Source of the DNA: Oscillospiraceae bacterium Zagget12
Lineage (GTDB): Bacteria > Bacillota > Clostridia > UBA1381
DNA length: 56,682 nucleotides
NCBI GenBank assembly: GCA_001941225.1
Contig: MSHM01000041.1
Coordinates: 1-56,682 of the forward strand
Reading direction: 5' to 3'
Numbering within the stretch: position 1 is the stretch's first letter; each line of letters opens with the position of its first letter. The notes beneath the pieces were generated by a model that saw nothing but the letters and a program-made list of their open reading frames with translations, did not search any database and was not told the origin of the DNA. The translations under genes were made by a program, and so were the position numbers. This document shows, piece by piece, positions 16,695-25,143 of the stretch.

Positions 16695-18794
16695 ATGAAC
16701 AATTTTGAAAAAATCGCGCCTGTCGCGGTATTCCTCTGCGCAGTGTTGGCACTCGTATTCGCGTGCGCCAAATTCTACGCCGTAAAAAGGAAACCCGAGG
16801 GCACGGACACCATGAAGGCAATAGGCGAAAAAATTCGCAAGGGCGCTATGGCGTATTTAAAGCGTCAGTATAAGACAGTCGGCATTTTCTTTGCCGTTAT
16901 GTTTGTACTGCTGATAGTCCTCGCGTTTACGGGATTCTTAACACCGTATGTGCCTTTCGCGTTTTTATCGGGCGGATTTTTCTCGGGACTTTCGGGATTT
17001 ATCGGTATGAAAATCGCGACCTACGCTAACACAAGAACCGCCAACGGAGCGCGCGAGGGACTTAACAAGGGTCTTAAAATAGCGTTCTCGTCGGGTTCGG
17101 TTATGGGTCTTACGGTTGTCGGACTCGGACTTTTGGACATAAGCGCGTGGTTTATGATTTTGAAATTCGGCTTTAAGCTCGATGTAAACGACATTATGGC
17201 GGCTATGCTTACATTCGGTATGGGCGCAAGCTCTATGGCGCTGTTTGCGCGTGTGGGCGGCGGTATCTTTACAAAGGCTGCCGACGTCGGCGCGGACCTT
17301 GTAGGTAAGGTTGAGGCGGGTATTCCCGAGGACGACCCGAGAAATCCGGCTTGTATCGCAGATAACGTGGGTGACAATGTAGGCGACGTTGCCGGTATGG
17401 GCGCGGACCTTTACGAATCATATGTCGGCTCGATAATTTCGTGCGGCGCGCTTGCTACGGCGGCGGGACTCGGCTTTAACGGCGTTCTTGTTCCTATGCT
17501 TATCGCGGCAATCGGCATTATTTCGTCAATTATAGGCACATTCTTTGTATCAACCAAGGAAAACGCGACGCAAAAATCGCTTTTGGGCTCATTAAGACGC
17601 GGCACATACGCGTCGGCTGTTCTTTCGGCGATAGGCTCGGCGATATTGATATTCACATTGCTACCGGAAAACTCTAATGTGTTCTGGGCGGTAATTTCCG
17701 GACTTTTGGCGGGCGTATTGATAGGATTCTTTACGGAATACTACACATCGGATTCATATAAGCCGACAAAAAAGCTTGCCGCGTCGTCCGAAACAGGCTC
17801 GGCTACAATTATAATCGACGGTATCGCTCTCGGTATGGCGTCAACCGCTATTCCTGTAATCATCATCGGCATTTCGGTAATCATCAGCTACTTTACATCA
17901 GGAGCCGGATATACAGGTGAAGAATTGTTTACTCACGGACTTTACGGCGTGGGACTTTCCGCTGTAGGTATGCTTTCAACGCTCGGTATAACGCTTGCGA
18001 CGGACGCTTACGGTCCCGTTGCGGATAATGCCGGCGGTATCGCGGAGATGTCCGGACTTCCCGAGGTTGTCCGCGAGAGAACGGACGCGCTTGACTCGCT
18101 CGGCAACACAACCGCCGCTACGGGCAAGGGCTTTGCAATAGGCTCGGCGGCTCTTACCGCTCTCGCGCTTATCGTTTCGTACACCGACAAGGTTACCGGA
18201 TTGGGCGCGGATCTTAACCTGTCCATTACAAATCCGGCGGTTCTTATAGGCTTATTCGTCGGCGCTATGCTCCCGTTCCTGTTCAGCGCGATGACTATGC
18301 AGGCTGTGGGACGCGCGGCGCAGAAGATAGTTGTTGAGGTAAGACGTCAGTTCCGTGAAATAAAGGGACTTATGCAGGGCAAGGCTGAGGCGGATTATGA
18401 AACCTGCGTGGATATTTGTACAAAATCCTCGCTTAAGGAAATGATTTTGCCGGCGGCTCTCGGAATACTCGCTCCGATTGTTGTGGGACTTATCCTCGGC
18501 GCGGACGGCGTTGTGGGTATGCTCGCGGGCGCGCTTGTTTCGGGATTTGTTCTCGCTATTATGATGGCTAACTCCGGCGGCAGCTGGGATAACGCCAAGA
18601 AGTACATAGAGGCGGGCAACTATGGCGGCAAGGGCAGCGAAAACCATAAGGCGGCTGTTGTCGGCGACACCGTGGGCGACCCGTTCAAGGATACCTCCGG
18701 ACCGTCTGTTAATATTCTGATTAAGCTGCTTTCAATGGTTTCAATAGTCTTTGCGACTATCGTTGTAACCTACGGCGGTATGGGATTGTTCTAA
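16695..18794 (+). CDS. hppA: Membrane-bound ion-pumping pyrophosphatase, K+-dependent type
   Basis: Couples hydrolysis of pyrophosphate to pumping of Na+ or H+ out of the cell. The 699-residue protein is almost entirely transmembrane (about 16 segments). The active-site blocks are DVGADLVGKVEAGIPEDDPRNPA, IADNVGDNVGDVAGMGADLYES, TDAYGPVADNAGGIAEM and GDTVGDPFKDTSGPS, which hold the Mg-PPi-binding aspartates and lysines. The segment GNTTAATGKG has alanine where K+-independent pumps have lysine, so it should be of the K+-dependent class; Na+ versus H+ cannot be read reliably. ATG 16695 is chosen because AAGGGG is about 8 bases upstream; the frame opens at 16677. It stands alone between a promoter and a terminator. 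Confidence 0.96.
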   Translation: MNNFEKIAPVAVFLCAVLALVFACAKFYAVKRKPEGTDTMKAIGEKIRKGAMAYLKRQYKTVGIFFAVMFVLLIVLAFTGFLTPYVPFAFLSGGFFSGLSGFIGMKIATYANTRTANGAREGLNKGLKIAFSSGSVMGLTVVGLGLLDISAWFMILKFGFKLDVNDIMAAMLTFGMGASSMALFARVGGGIFTKAADVGADLVGKVEAGIPEDDPRNPACIADNVGDNVGDVAGMGADLYESYVGSIISCGALATAAGLGFNGVLVPMLIAAIGIISSIIGTFFVSTKENATQKSLLGSLRRGTYASAVLSAIGSAILIFTLLPENSNVFWAVISGLLAGVLIGFFTEYYTSDSYKPTKKLAASSETGSATIIIDGIALGMASTAIPVIIIGISVIISYFTSGAGYTGEELFTHGLYGVGLSAVGMLSTLGITLATDAYGPVADNAGGIAEMSGLPEVVRERTDALDSLGNTTAATGKGFAIGSAALTALALIVSYTDKVTGLGADLNLSITNPAVLIGLFVGAMLPFLFSAMTMQAVGRAAQKIVVEVRRQFREIKGLMQGKAEADYETCVDICTKSSLKEMILPAALGILAPIVVGLILGADGVVGMLAGALVSGFVLAIMMANSGGSWDNAKKYIEAGNYGGKGSENHKAAVVGDTVGDPFKDTSGPSVNILIKLLSMVSIVFATIVVTYGGMGLF

Positions 18795-18808
18795 AAAACA
18801 TTTTAAAT

Positions 18809-18841
18809 AAGCTGCCGCGGTTTTTGCCGCGGCGGCTTTAT
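18809..18841 (+). terminator. Intrinsic terminator of hppA
   Basis: Twelve-base stem AAGCTGCCGCGG / CCGCGGCGGCTT (one G-T pair) with loop TTTTTG and a following T-rich stretch, 14 bases after the hppA stop. Confidence 0.85.
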
Positions 18842-18915
18842 TTAATTTTACCGTAATCTACACCTTAAACCCGCTCCAATCATAGAAAAAAAGGACAAAG
18901 TAACGTTTTTTGCTG

Positions 18916-18944
18916 TTGTAAATTATCGGTAAATGTGATATAAT
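18916..18944 (+). promoter_or_regulatory. Promoter of the DUF5662-cls operon
   Basis: TTGTAA (18916-18921), 17-base spacer, TATAAT (18939-18944), 34 bases before the ATG. Confidence 0.75.
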
Positions 18945-18977
18945 AAAGCATTATATATTAAAGGGAAGTTTGGCTAT

Positions 18978-19499
18978 ATGTTGCATTTGATAAAACATTT
19001 TTCAACCATAACGCGGCACAGACACAAGGTGATATACCATTGCTATAAATGCGGAATTTTATGGCAGGGACTGCGCCACGACCTATCAAAATACAGTCCG
19101 ACGGAATTTTTCGCGGGCGCTAAGTTTTACCTGGGCGACAGAAGTCCCACGGAGGCGGAGCGGCGCGAATACGGATACTCGCGCGCGTGGATGCACCACA
19201 AGGGCAGAAACAGGCACCATTTTGAATACTGGACGGACTATAACCCGCAAACGCGCCGTCTGGAGGCGGTGGAGATGCCGCTTAATTATGTAAAGGAAAT
19301 GTTCTGCGACCGCGTCGCGGCGGGTAAAATATATCTTGGCGACGGCTACACTGACAACAATCCGATAGAATACTTCGAGCGCGGAAACGCCAAAAGCAGT
19401 ATGCACCCGAAAACGGCGGCTCTGCTGGAGGGCTGGCTTGAAATGCTGCAAAAAGAGGGAGAGAAAAAAACCTTCGCCTATATAAAGTCGCTTAAATAA
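18978..19499 (+). CDS. DUF5662 family protein
   Basis: A 173-residue soluble protein resembling the DUF5662 family of Clostridia, of unknown function. It is rich in histidine, tyrosine and arginine: conserved-looking blocks are HRHKVIYHCYKCGILWQGLRHDLSKYSPTEF, AWMHHKGRNRHHFEYWTDY and DRVAAGKIYLG. The HDLSKYS...HHKGRNRHH arrangement resembles metal-binding HD-like helices, which would fit a phosphohydrolase, but that is inference. GGGAAG precedes the ATG. The cardiolipin synthase ATG lies 21 bases downstream, so the two are probably co-transcribed. Confidence 0.8.
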   Translation: MLHLIKHFSTITRHRHKVIYHCYKCGILWQGLRHDLSKYSPTEFFAGAKFYLGDRSPTEAERREYGYSRAWMHHKGRNRHHFEYWTDYNPQTRRLEAVEMPLNYVKEMFCDRVAAGKIYLGDGYTDNNPIEYFERGNAKSSMHPKTAALLEGWLEMLQKEGEKKTFAYIKSLK

Positions 19500-19520
19500 C
19501 TACAGATAAAGGTGGATTTT

Positions 19521-21056
19521 ATGAAGAAAATTAACAGGCTGTTATATTCAAATAAACTTTTCGCATTTATAATGCTGCTGCTGCAAATCGCCGTATTTGT
19601 GGCGATGTTTATATGGATTTCAGACTATTCCGTGGCGATTACCGGCTTTTCCACTGTTTTGAGCGCCATACTTGTGATATATGAAATAAACCGCGCCGAG
19701 GAATCCACCTTCAAAATGACGTGGATAACGCTTATTTCCATTATTCCCATATTCGGCGCGCTGTTCTATATTTATACGCGCGCAAGGACGATTACGCGCA
19801 ATATACGCGATGATTACACTCGCGCTCAGGAAATCAACAAAAAATACCTGCCTCGCGACGAGGAGGTTATGAAAAATTTGGCTCTGCTTGACAAGCGCGA
19901 ATGCAGCTTTGCCGGTTATCTTGAAAAATACGGCGGCTCGCCCGCGTTTTCAAACACGGCGGTTCAATATTATCCCATAGGCGAAAGAATGTACGAGGAT
20001 ATGAAAAAGGAGCTTTTAAAAGCGGAAAAGTTTATCTTTATGGAATTTTTCATAATAAACTCCGCCGATAAAATGTGGCACGAGGTTCTTGAAATACTGC
20101 GTCAAAAGGTAAAGCAAGGCGTCGAGGTGCGGCTTATGTATGACGCTATGGGCTGCCTCACCACGCTGCCCGTGCGCTATAACGAAACGCTTGAAAGATA
20201 CGGAATAAAATGTCGGGTTTTTTCCCCGATAGTACCGCTTATCTCCACGCATCAAAACAACCGCGATCATAGAAAGATTATTGTTATAGACGGAAAAACG
20301 GCGTTTTCCGGAGGAATAAACCTCGCCGACGAATATATAAACCAAAAGGAGCGTTTCGGTCACTGGAAGGACACCGGAATTATGCTGAAGGGCGACGCGG
20401 TGGCGGGCTACATCTCAATGTTCCTTGAAATGTGGAATGTAAACACCGAGGACATCGAGGACGGAGGCGAATATATAAACGCGTCAAAGGGAAACCCCGC
20501 GGACGCCGCCGGCTTTGTGATACCCTTCGGCGATACTCCTCTTGACGATATATACGTTGGCAAGCGCGCGTATATCCATAATCTTGACAACGCCTCCGAA
20601 TACACCTATATAATGACGCCGTACCTTGTTATAGACGACGAAATGTTTGAAAGTATGAAATACGCGGCGCAGCGCGGGGTGGACGTAAAAATAATTATGC
20701 CGCACATACCCGACAAGCCATATGCTTTCTACCTCGCGCGAACATACTACAAGGAGCTGCTTGACGTCGGAATTGAAATATATGAGTATACTCCGGGCTT
20801 TGTACACGCTAAGATGTCTATAAGCGACGGGCGCAAGGCGATTGTGGGCACGATAAACCACGATTACCGCAGCCTTTACCTGCATTATGAATGTGCGGCA
20901 TATATGGTGGACGTGCCGGCTGTGATTGACATTGAGCGCGACTTCAAGGACACCATCGCTCTTTCGCAGAAAATCACCTATGAGGATATAAAGAATTTCA
21001 ATCCTTTCACAAAGCTTGTAGGACACATAATGCGCCTTATCGCGCCGTTAATCTGA
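19521..21056 (+). CDS. cls: Cardiolipin synthase (phospholipase D family)
   Basis: Condenses two phosphatidylglycerol molecules into cardiolipin and glycerol at the membrane. The 511-residue protein has two N-terminal transmembrane segments (about 10-30 and 35-60, then a third near 70-90) and two phospholipase D HKD motifs: HxxxxRDHRKIIVIDG near residue 250 and FVHAKMSISDG near residue 430, the latter followed by IVGTINHDYRS. I start at ATG 19521, with AAAGGTGG upstream; a GTG at 19512 is in frame but overlaps the ribosome binding site. It follows DUF5662 and ends before a strong terminator. Confidence 0.95.
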   Translation: MKKINRLLYSNKLFAFIMLLLQIAVFVAMFIWISDYSVAITGFSTVLSAILVIYEINRAEESTFKMTWITLISIIPIFGALFYIYTRARTITRNIRDDYTRAQEINKKYLPRDEEVMKNLALLDKRECSFAGYLEKYGGSPAFSNTAVQYYPIGERMYEDMKKELLKAEKFIFMEFFIINSADKMWHEVLEILRQKVKQGVEVRLMYDAMGCLTTLPVRYNETLERYGIKCRVFSPIVPLISTHQNNRDHRKIIVIDGKTAFSGGINLADEYINQKERFGHWKDTGIMLKGDAVAGYISMFLEMWNVNTEDIEDGGEYINASKGNPADAAGFVIPFGDTPLDDIYVGKRAYIHNLDNASEYTYIMTPYLVIDDEMFESMKYAAQRGVDVKIIMPHIPDKPYAFYLARTYYKELLDVGIEIYEYTPGFVHAKMSISDGRKAIVGTINHDYRSLYLHYECAAYMVDVPAVIDIERDFKDTIALSQKITYEDIKNFNPFTKLVGHIMRLIAPLI

Positions 21057-21060
21057 CACA

Positions 21061-21105
21061 AAAAAGCTGTAGACAATCGGATATGGGTTGTCTACAGCCT
21101 TTTTT
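21061..21105. terminator. Bidirectional terminator between cls and the ABC importer
   Basis: Stem GCTGTAGACAA / TTGTCTACAGC with an 11-base loop, flanked by A-run and T-run. On the minus strand it begins at the stop codon of the ABC ATPase gene. Confidence 0.88.
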
Positions 21106-21877
21106 AATTTCCACATTCAATGCTTATTTCATTGAACACCTTTAAATAATCGTTAATTGTCATATTTTCCTTTTCCTTGCCGGAAACGTCCATAATGGCG
21201 CTGCCCTCGTGCATCATAATGGTGCGCGTGCCGTGCTCCACGGCGTGGCGCAGGTTATGAGTTACCATAAGCGTGGTAATGTTTTTTTCACGGATAATTC
21301 TTTCCGTAAGCATCATAACCGTATCGGAGGACTTTGGGTCAAGCGCCGCCGTATGCTCATCAAGCAGCAGCAGCTCGGGACGTATCATAGTCGCCATAAT
21401 AAGCGCCAACGCCTGCCTTTGACCGCCCGAAAGCGAGCCGGCGGGAGTATTTAATCTGTTCTCAAGTCCCATACCCAAAAGCTCAAGCTGAGAGCAATAG
21501 AAGTCCTTACGCTGACGGTTCAAGCCGAACGAAAGTCCGTAGGTTCTGCCCTTATTATCGGCTATGGACATATTCTCCCATATGGTCATCGACGGACAGG
21601 TTCCCATTGACGGGTCCTGGAAAACTCTGCCTATTTTTCTTGACCTCTTATAATTTTTAACGTGGTTAAGCTCCTCGTTTCCGAGCATTACGGAGCCGCT
21701 GTCAACAGGCATATCGCCCGATATGATGTTGAGCATAGTTGTCTTGCCGCTGCCGTTTGAGCCGATAACTCCGACAAATTCGCCGTCCTCTATGGTCAAG
21801 TTAAAATCCGAAAAAAGGACTTTTTCATCAATAGTGCCTTGGTTAAAGGTCTTATATATATTAGAAAGCTTAAGCAT
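21104..21877 (-). CDS. ABC importer ATP-binding protein
   Basis: A 257-residue ATPase subunit. Walker A is GSNGSGKTT (near residue 37), the Q-loop is RVFQDPSMGTCPSMT, the signature LSGGQRQALAL, Walker B LLLLDEHTAAL, and the H-loop TLMVTHN. The sequence DPSMGTCPSMTIWEN is typical of the ATPase paired with ABC_sub_bind importers. It overlaps the upstream permease gene by 8 bases, so the three genes 23776-21104 form one operon in the order binding protein, permease, ATPase. It powers uptake of whatever the binding protein captures. Confidence 0.93.
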   Translation of the reverse strand: MLKLSNIYKTFNQGTIDEKVLFSDFNLTIEDGEFVGVIGSNGSGKTTMLNIISGDMPVDSGSVMLGNEELNHVKNYKRSRKIGRVFQDPSMGTCPSMTIWENMSIADNKGRTYGLSFGLNRQRKDFYCSQLELLGMGLENRLNTPAGSLSGGQRQALALIMATMIRPELLLLDEHTAALDPKSSDTVMMLTERIIREKNITTLMVTHNLRHAVEHGTRTIMMHEGSAIMDVSGKEKENMTINDYLKVFNEISIECGN

Positions 21878-22775
21878 CTTTTTTCACCCCGGCTTTCTTT
21901 TTCTTAAAGACAAATTCGTTCAGCATAAGCGTTATGATAAACAGAACCGTAATCATTAAATTCGTATCCTGCGAGCGCAAGCCGAGCGCAAGCGCGATTG
22001 AAATACACGCCTTATACACAACCATACCGCAAAGCACGCCTGTGGTAATACGGAGAAATTTCACCTTTTTGAATACCGTGGTGCCTATAATAACCGCGGC
22101 AAGTCCCATAACCACCGTACCGGTGCCGGAGCCGACGTTGAAGGCTCTGCCGTACTGGCAGTAAACCGCGCCCGCCAGCGAAACAAGGCCGTTCGCAATG
22201 GCAAGACCGATTATTTTTATTGTGCCGGGATTTTGCGCGAGTGTTATAACAAGTCCCTCGTTATCTCCCACACTCCTGAGCAGAAATCCCGACTTTGTTC
22301 TCAAATACCAGTCAAGTGCGAATTTTGCAACAAGCGCTATTACAAGTATAACAATCAGCTTTGCATACGGAGCAAGCACTCCGCCGAATATGAAGGACGT
22401 CTGCGAAAAAATCGTCGTAACGTCCATACTTAAGAAATCGGACGCTTTGCCGACAATGCTGTAATTTACAGAATACAGCGCCGTCATAGTAAGAATACCG
22501 CACAAAAGATTTTTAATCTTCAGCTTTACGTTTAAAAGTCCCGTAAATGTGCCGGCGATGCAGCCTGCCGCGAATGCCGCAAGCAGCGCAAGCCACGGAT
22601 TGAGTCCGTTGTTGAGCATTACAAAGCATACCGCAATTCCGAGAGGGAATGTTCCGTCAACAGACAAATCGGGAAAATCAAGTATCGTATAGGTGATATA
22701 CACACCCATAGCCATAATTCCGTAAATAAATCCCTGCTCAAATATTCCTATACCTATCGAGAGAATATCACTCAT
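21870..22775 (-). CDS. ABC importer permease
   Basis: A 301-residue permease of the branched-chain amino acid/ABC_sub_bind-associated type with about eight or nine hydrophobic segments. The N-terminal GFIYGIMAMGVYITYTILDFPDLSVDGTFPLG and the central SVGDNEGLVITLAQNPGTIKIIGLAIANGLVSLAGA (the EAA-like coupling region) match this group. It overlaps the binding-protein gene by 4 bases (ATGA) and the ATPase gene by 8 bases. The positive C-terminus (FKKKKAGVKK) is cytoplasmic. Confidence 0.92.
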   Translation of the reverse strand: MSDILSIGIGIFEQGFIYGIMAMGVYITYTILDFPDLSVDGTFPLGIAVCFVMLNNGLNPWLALLAAFAAGCIAGTFTGLLNVKLKIKNLLCGILTMTALYSVNYSIVGKASDFLSMDVTTIFSQTSFIFGGVLAPYAKLIVILVIALVAKFALDWYLRTKSGFLLRSVGDNEGLVITLAQNPGTIKIIGLAIANGLVSLAGAVYCQYGRAFNVGSGTGTVVMGLAAVIIGTTVFKKVKFLRITTGVLCGMVVYKACISIALALGLRSQDTNLMITVLFIITLMLNEFVFKKKKAGVKKDA

Positions 22776-23776
22776 GACTCTGACGGAGCGTTTTTGACCT
22801 CAGCTCTGTCTGTTATCGACTGCGGTATTGTTACTCCTATTGCCTCGGCAGCGTCGGTGTTTATTGTAATCTTGCTTTCCGTCATAGTTTCATAAGGAAT
22901 TGTTGAAATATCCTCGCCGCGAAGTACCTTTGCCGCCATCACGCCCGCTTTTTTGCCAAGCTCTATGTAGTCGATACCCGCGGATGCTATACAGCCGTTT
23001 CCTACCTGCTCTTCTTCACTTCCGAATACCGGAATATTTTTAGCGTTAGCCTTTTCCAAAAGAACCGGCAGATTTGCCACTACGGTATTATCCGTCATAT
23101 TTGAAATACAGTCAACCTCGTTTACAAGCAGGTCTACCGCCTGAGGAATTTCCGATGCGTTTGTGATGCCCTTTTCAACAAGCTCAAAGCCGTATTCGCC
23201 GACCTTTTCCTTATAGCTTTCAATGGTTGAAACGGAATTTGCCTCGCTTGTGGTGTAAAGTATGCCTATTGTCTTTGCGTCCGGCAGCATTTCGCGGATA
23301 AGCTTAAGCTGCTCGTCAACAGGCAGCATATCGCTTACGCCAGTGATACCGTCCATCGCCTGTGTTTCGCTCTCCGCAAGCTTTGCCGCTACAGGGTCCG
23401 AAACAGCGTTGAATATTACGGGGATACCCGCCTCATAAGCTGCGTTATAGCAAGCCTGAGCCGACGGTGTTGCAATTCCGCACAAAAGATCCATACCCTG
23501 CGAAACAAACTGCTGAGCGATTTGCGTGTTTGTGGCATCATCGCCCTTAGCCGACTGAGCGGTAATCTCATATACGATTCCCTCTTCCTCAAGTCCCTGC
23601 TCAAAGCCTGTAAGGCAGTTGTCAAGCGACGGGTGATCCGCATACTGCAATACGCCTATTTTATATGTTTCCTCACTCTCGGTGCTGTCCGCGGTTTCGC
23701 CGCCGCAGCCCGCCAAGGACGCCGCACAAAGCGCAGCCGCCATTCCGATTGCCATTACCTTTTTAAAATTTTTCAT
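22772..23776 (-). CDS. ABC importer substrate-binding lipoprotein (ABC_sub_bind family)
   Basis: A 334-residue lipoprotein: signal peptide with lipobox LAGC (cysteine at residue 24), a short acidic linker, then a two-lobed binding domain of the ABC_sub_bind family (YKIGVLQYADHPSLDNCLTGFEQGL, LLCGIATPSAQACYNA, PVIFNAVSDPVAAKL, TIGILYTTSEANS, VFGSEEEQVGNGCIASAGIDYIELGKKAG). Known members bind tryptophan or other amino acids or nucleosides (TrpX among them), so the ligand here is open. The expression leader carries a terminator-like hairpin but no T-box was seen. It is the first gene of the importer operon. Confidence 0.9.
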   Translation of the reverse strand: MKNFKKVMAIGMAAALCAASLAGCGGETADSTESEETYKIGVLQYADHPSLDNCLTGFEQGLEEEGIVYEITAQSAKGDDATNTQIAQQFVSQGMDLLCGIATPSAQACYNAAYEAGIPVIFNAVSDPVAAKLAESETQAMDGITGVSDMLPVDEQLKLIREMLPDAKTIGILYTTSEANSVSTIESYKEKVGEYGFELVEKGITNASEIPQAVDLLVNEVDCISNMTDNTVVANLPVLLEKANAKNIPVFGSEEEQVGNGCIASAGIDYIELGKKAGVMAAKVLRGEDISTIPYETMTESKITINTDAAEAIGVTIPQSITDRAEVKNAPSES

Positions 23777-23800
23777 TTCTACTTCTTCCTTTCTTTTAAT

Positions 23801-23842
23801 AAAAACAGAAATGCCTCAAAGCCGCATAGGTCAATGAGGCAT
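23801..23842 (-). promoter_or_regulatory. Terminator-like hairpin in the ABC importer leader
   Basis: On the minus strand an 8-base perfect stem ATGCCTCA / TGAGGCAT (23842-23835 and 23818-23811) is followed by TTCTGTTTTT. It lies between the promoter and the binding-protein ATG, so it may act as an attenuator. The stem is short, so premature termination is plausible but not certain. Confidence 0.5.
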
Positions 23843-23868
23843 AAGTCATATATTACTTCCGTTCATAT

Positions 23869-23898
23869 ATTATACTAAATTCCTTATCGGTTTGTCAA
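23869..23898 (-). promoter_or_regulatory. Promoter of the ABC importer operon
   Basis: Minus strand consensus TTGACA (23898-23893), 18-base spacer, TATAAT (23874-23869). The predicted start near 23862 gives a leader of about 85 nt. Confidence 0.78.
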
Positions 23899-23943
23899 TA
23901 GTTTTATACACAAAACGCCGCCTGAGCCTGCCCGCAGCCTCTG

Positions 23944-25128
23944 TTAATATAAATCCGTCAGCAGCGCGCAGTAATCAGGAAAATTTGTTGTGAAAATATA
24001 ATTTACAATCATCACCTCGTCGGGCGAATAATCGTCAAGCACGTCCTCGAAATCTCCCTTATAAATTCTCGGGTCAACAAGGATTACCTTATAATAGCTC
24101 TTAATCAGCCACGGTGCAAGCGCGTTTGAATATGATTCCTTTAAAAGCACAATCGTTTTGCCGCCTATATTATCCTCGTTTGTCATCTCCACAATCGGGT
24201 GGTCGCTGCCGAAAAAGAACGAGTAATTTGCCTTTGTGCGGTCGTACATCGTACCCTTGTAGGTCGTCGGGTTTCCGTCATCGTCAAGTCCGTGCATAAC
24301 GGTTGTGATATGCTCGTCGGGATCAACATCATACCACTCTATAACGTCCGGCTCCGCCTCAAAATCCGACGAGTTGACCCTGTCATAAAGATAGCCGAGA
24401 AAATTCTGTATCGCTCCGCTTTCAAAATCGTCCTTGTCGACAGCCTTTCCGCCCTCGGCGGAAATAAACGCGCGGTAGGCATAATACGCGCCCAGGGGCG
24501 TCCAGTGATGGTCGGTTCTGAGATAAATATACTCGTCCTTATGCTCCTCCAGGGCGCTGTACGCGTCAACCGCCGTCACCCTTTCGTCCAATCCGGCGTA
24601 AATCGCGTCTATCGCGTCCTTTTGGCTGTCCTGAAGATTTTTATATATAGGCTCCTTAAATTCAAGCTGCGTCGGAATAATCATATTGAACAGCTCTATA
24701 TCCTCGGGCAGCTTTTCGGCGTAATGATTCAACGTTTCAGTATATAACCGCTCATTATCCTCATTTCTCGCGAACATCTCCATAATCGCGCCGTCCGCGA
24801 CAAGGAGCGTCATTTTCTGGGTTGTACCCGTTCCTATATCCTTATTCGCGGATATAACACTTCCCGTGTCGGGCGTAAATCCCTCCAAGCTCTCGATTTG
24901 CTTTGAAAGCTGCGTGAAAAACGAGCGGTATCCCACGCTGTCGCCGATAAAGCTCTCAAATCCGGAGGCGAATTCTCCCGAAAAAACGGTTTCCTCCGAA
25001 AGCGGCGGCGCGGTTGCCGCGGTTCTGTTTTCAGCCTCTATACTTTCCGTGTCGGCGGGAAGTGACAAGATGACGATAAACGCCGCCAACATAAGCGCGA
25101 ACGCGCCGATTACCAATTTATTCTTCAT
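23944..25128 (-). CDS. DHHW family exopolysaccharide O-acetylation protein
   Basis: A 394-residue exported protein of the DHHW/AlgX-AlgJ-like group that works with an MBOAT protein to acetylate a cell-surface polysaccharide. An N-terminal signal anchor (residues about 5-22) is followed by AENRTAATAPPLSEETVFSGEFASGFESFIGDSVGYRS, typical of the family, and by the hallmark YLRTDHHWTPLGAYYAY, with the DHHW catalytic motif. A later block VLLKESYSNALAPWL fits the SGNH-like serine loop. AGGAGG precedes the ATG. It begins 15 bases after the MBOAT stop and is co-transcribed with it. Confidence 0.92.
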   Translation of the reverse strand: MKNKLVIGAFALMLAAFIVILSLPADTESIEAENRTAATAPPLSEETVFSGEFASGFESFIGDSVGYRSFFTQLSKQIESLEGFTPDTGSVISANKDIGTGTTQKMTLLVADGAIMEMFARNEDNERLYTETLNHYAEKLPEDIELFNMIIPTQLEFKEPIYKNLQDSQKDAIDAIYAGLDERVTAVDAYSALEEHKDEYIYLRTDHHWTPLGAYYAYRAFISAEGGKAVDKDDFESGAIQNFLGYLYDRVNSSDFEAEPDVIEWYDVDPDEHITTVMHGLDDDGNPTTYKGTMYDRTKANYSFFFGSDHPIVEMTNEDNIGGKTIVLLKESYSNALAPWLIKSYYKVILVDPRIYKGDFEDVLDDYSPDEVMIVNYIFTTNFPDYCALLTDLY

Positions 25129-25143
25129 GTCGCCGCCTCCTGT

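Noticed and set aside
23777-23862. T-box upstream of the ABC importer
   Set aside because: The leader is only about 85 nt and lacks the T-box sequence and the specifier stem.
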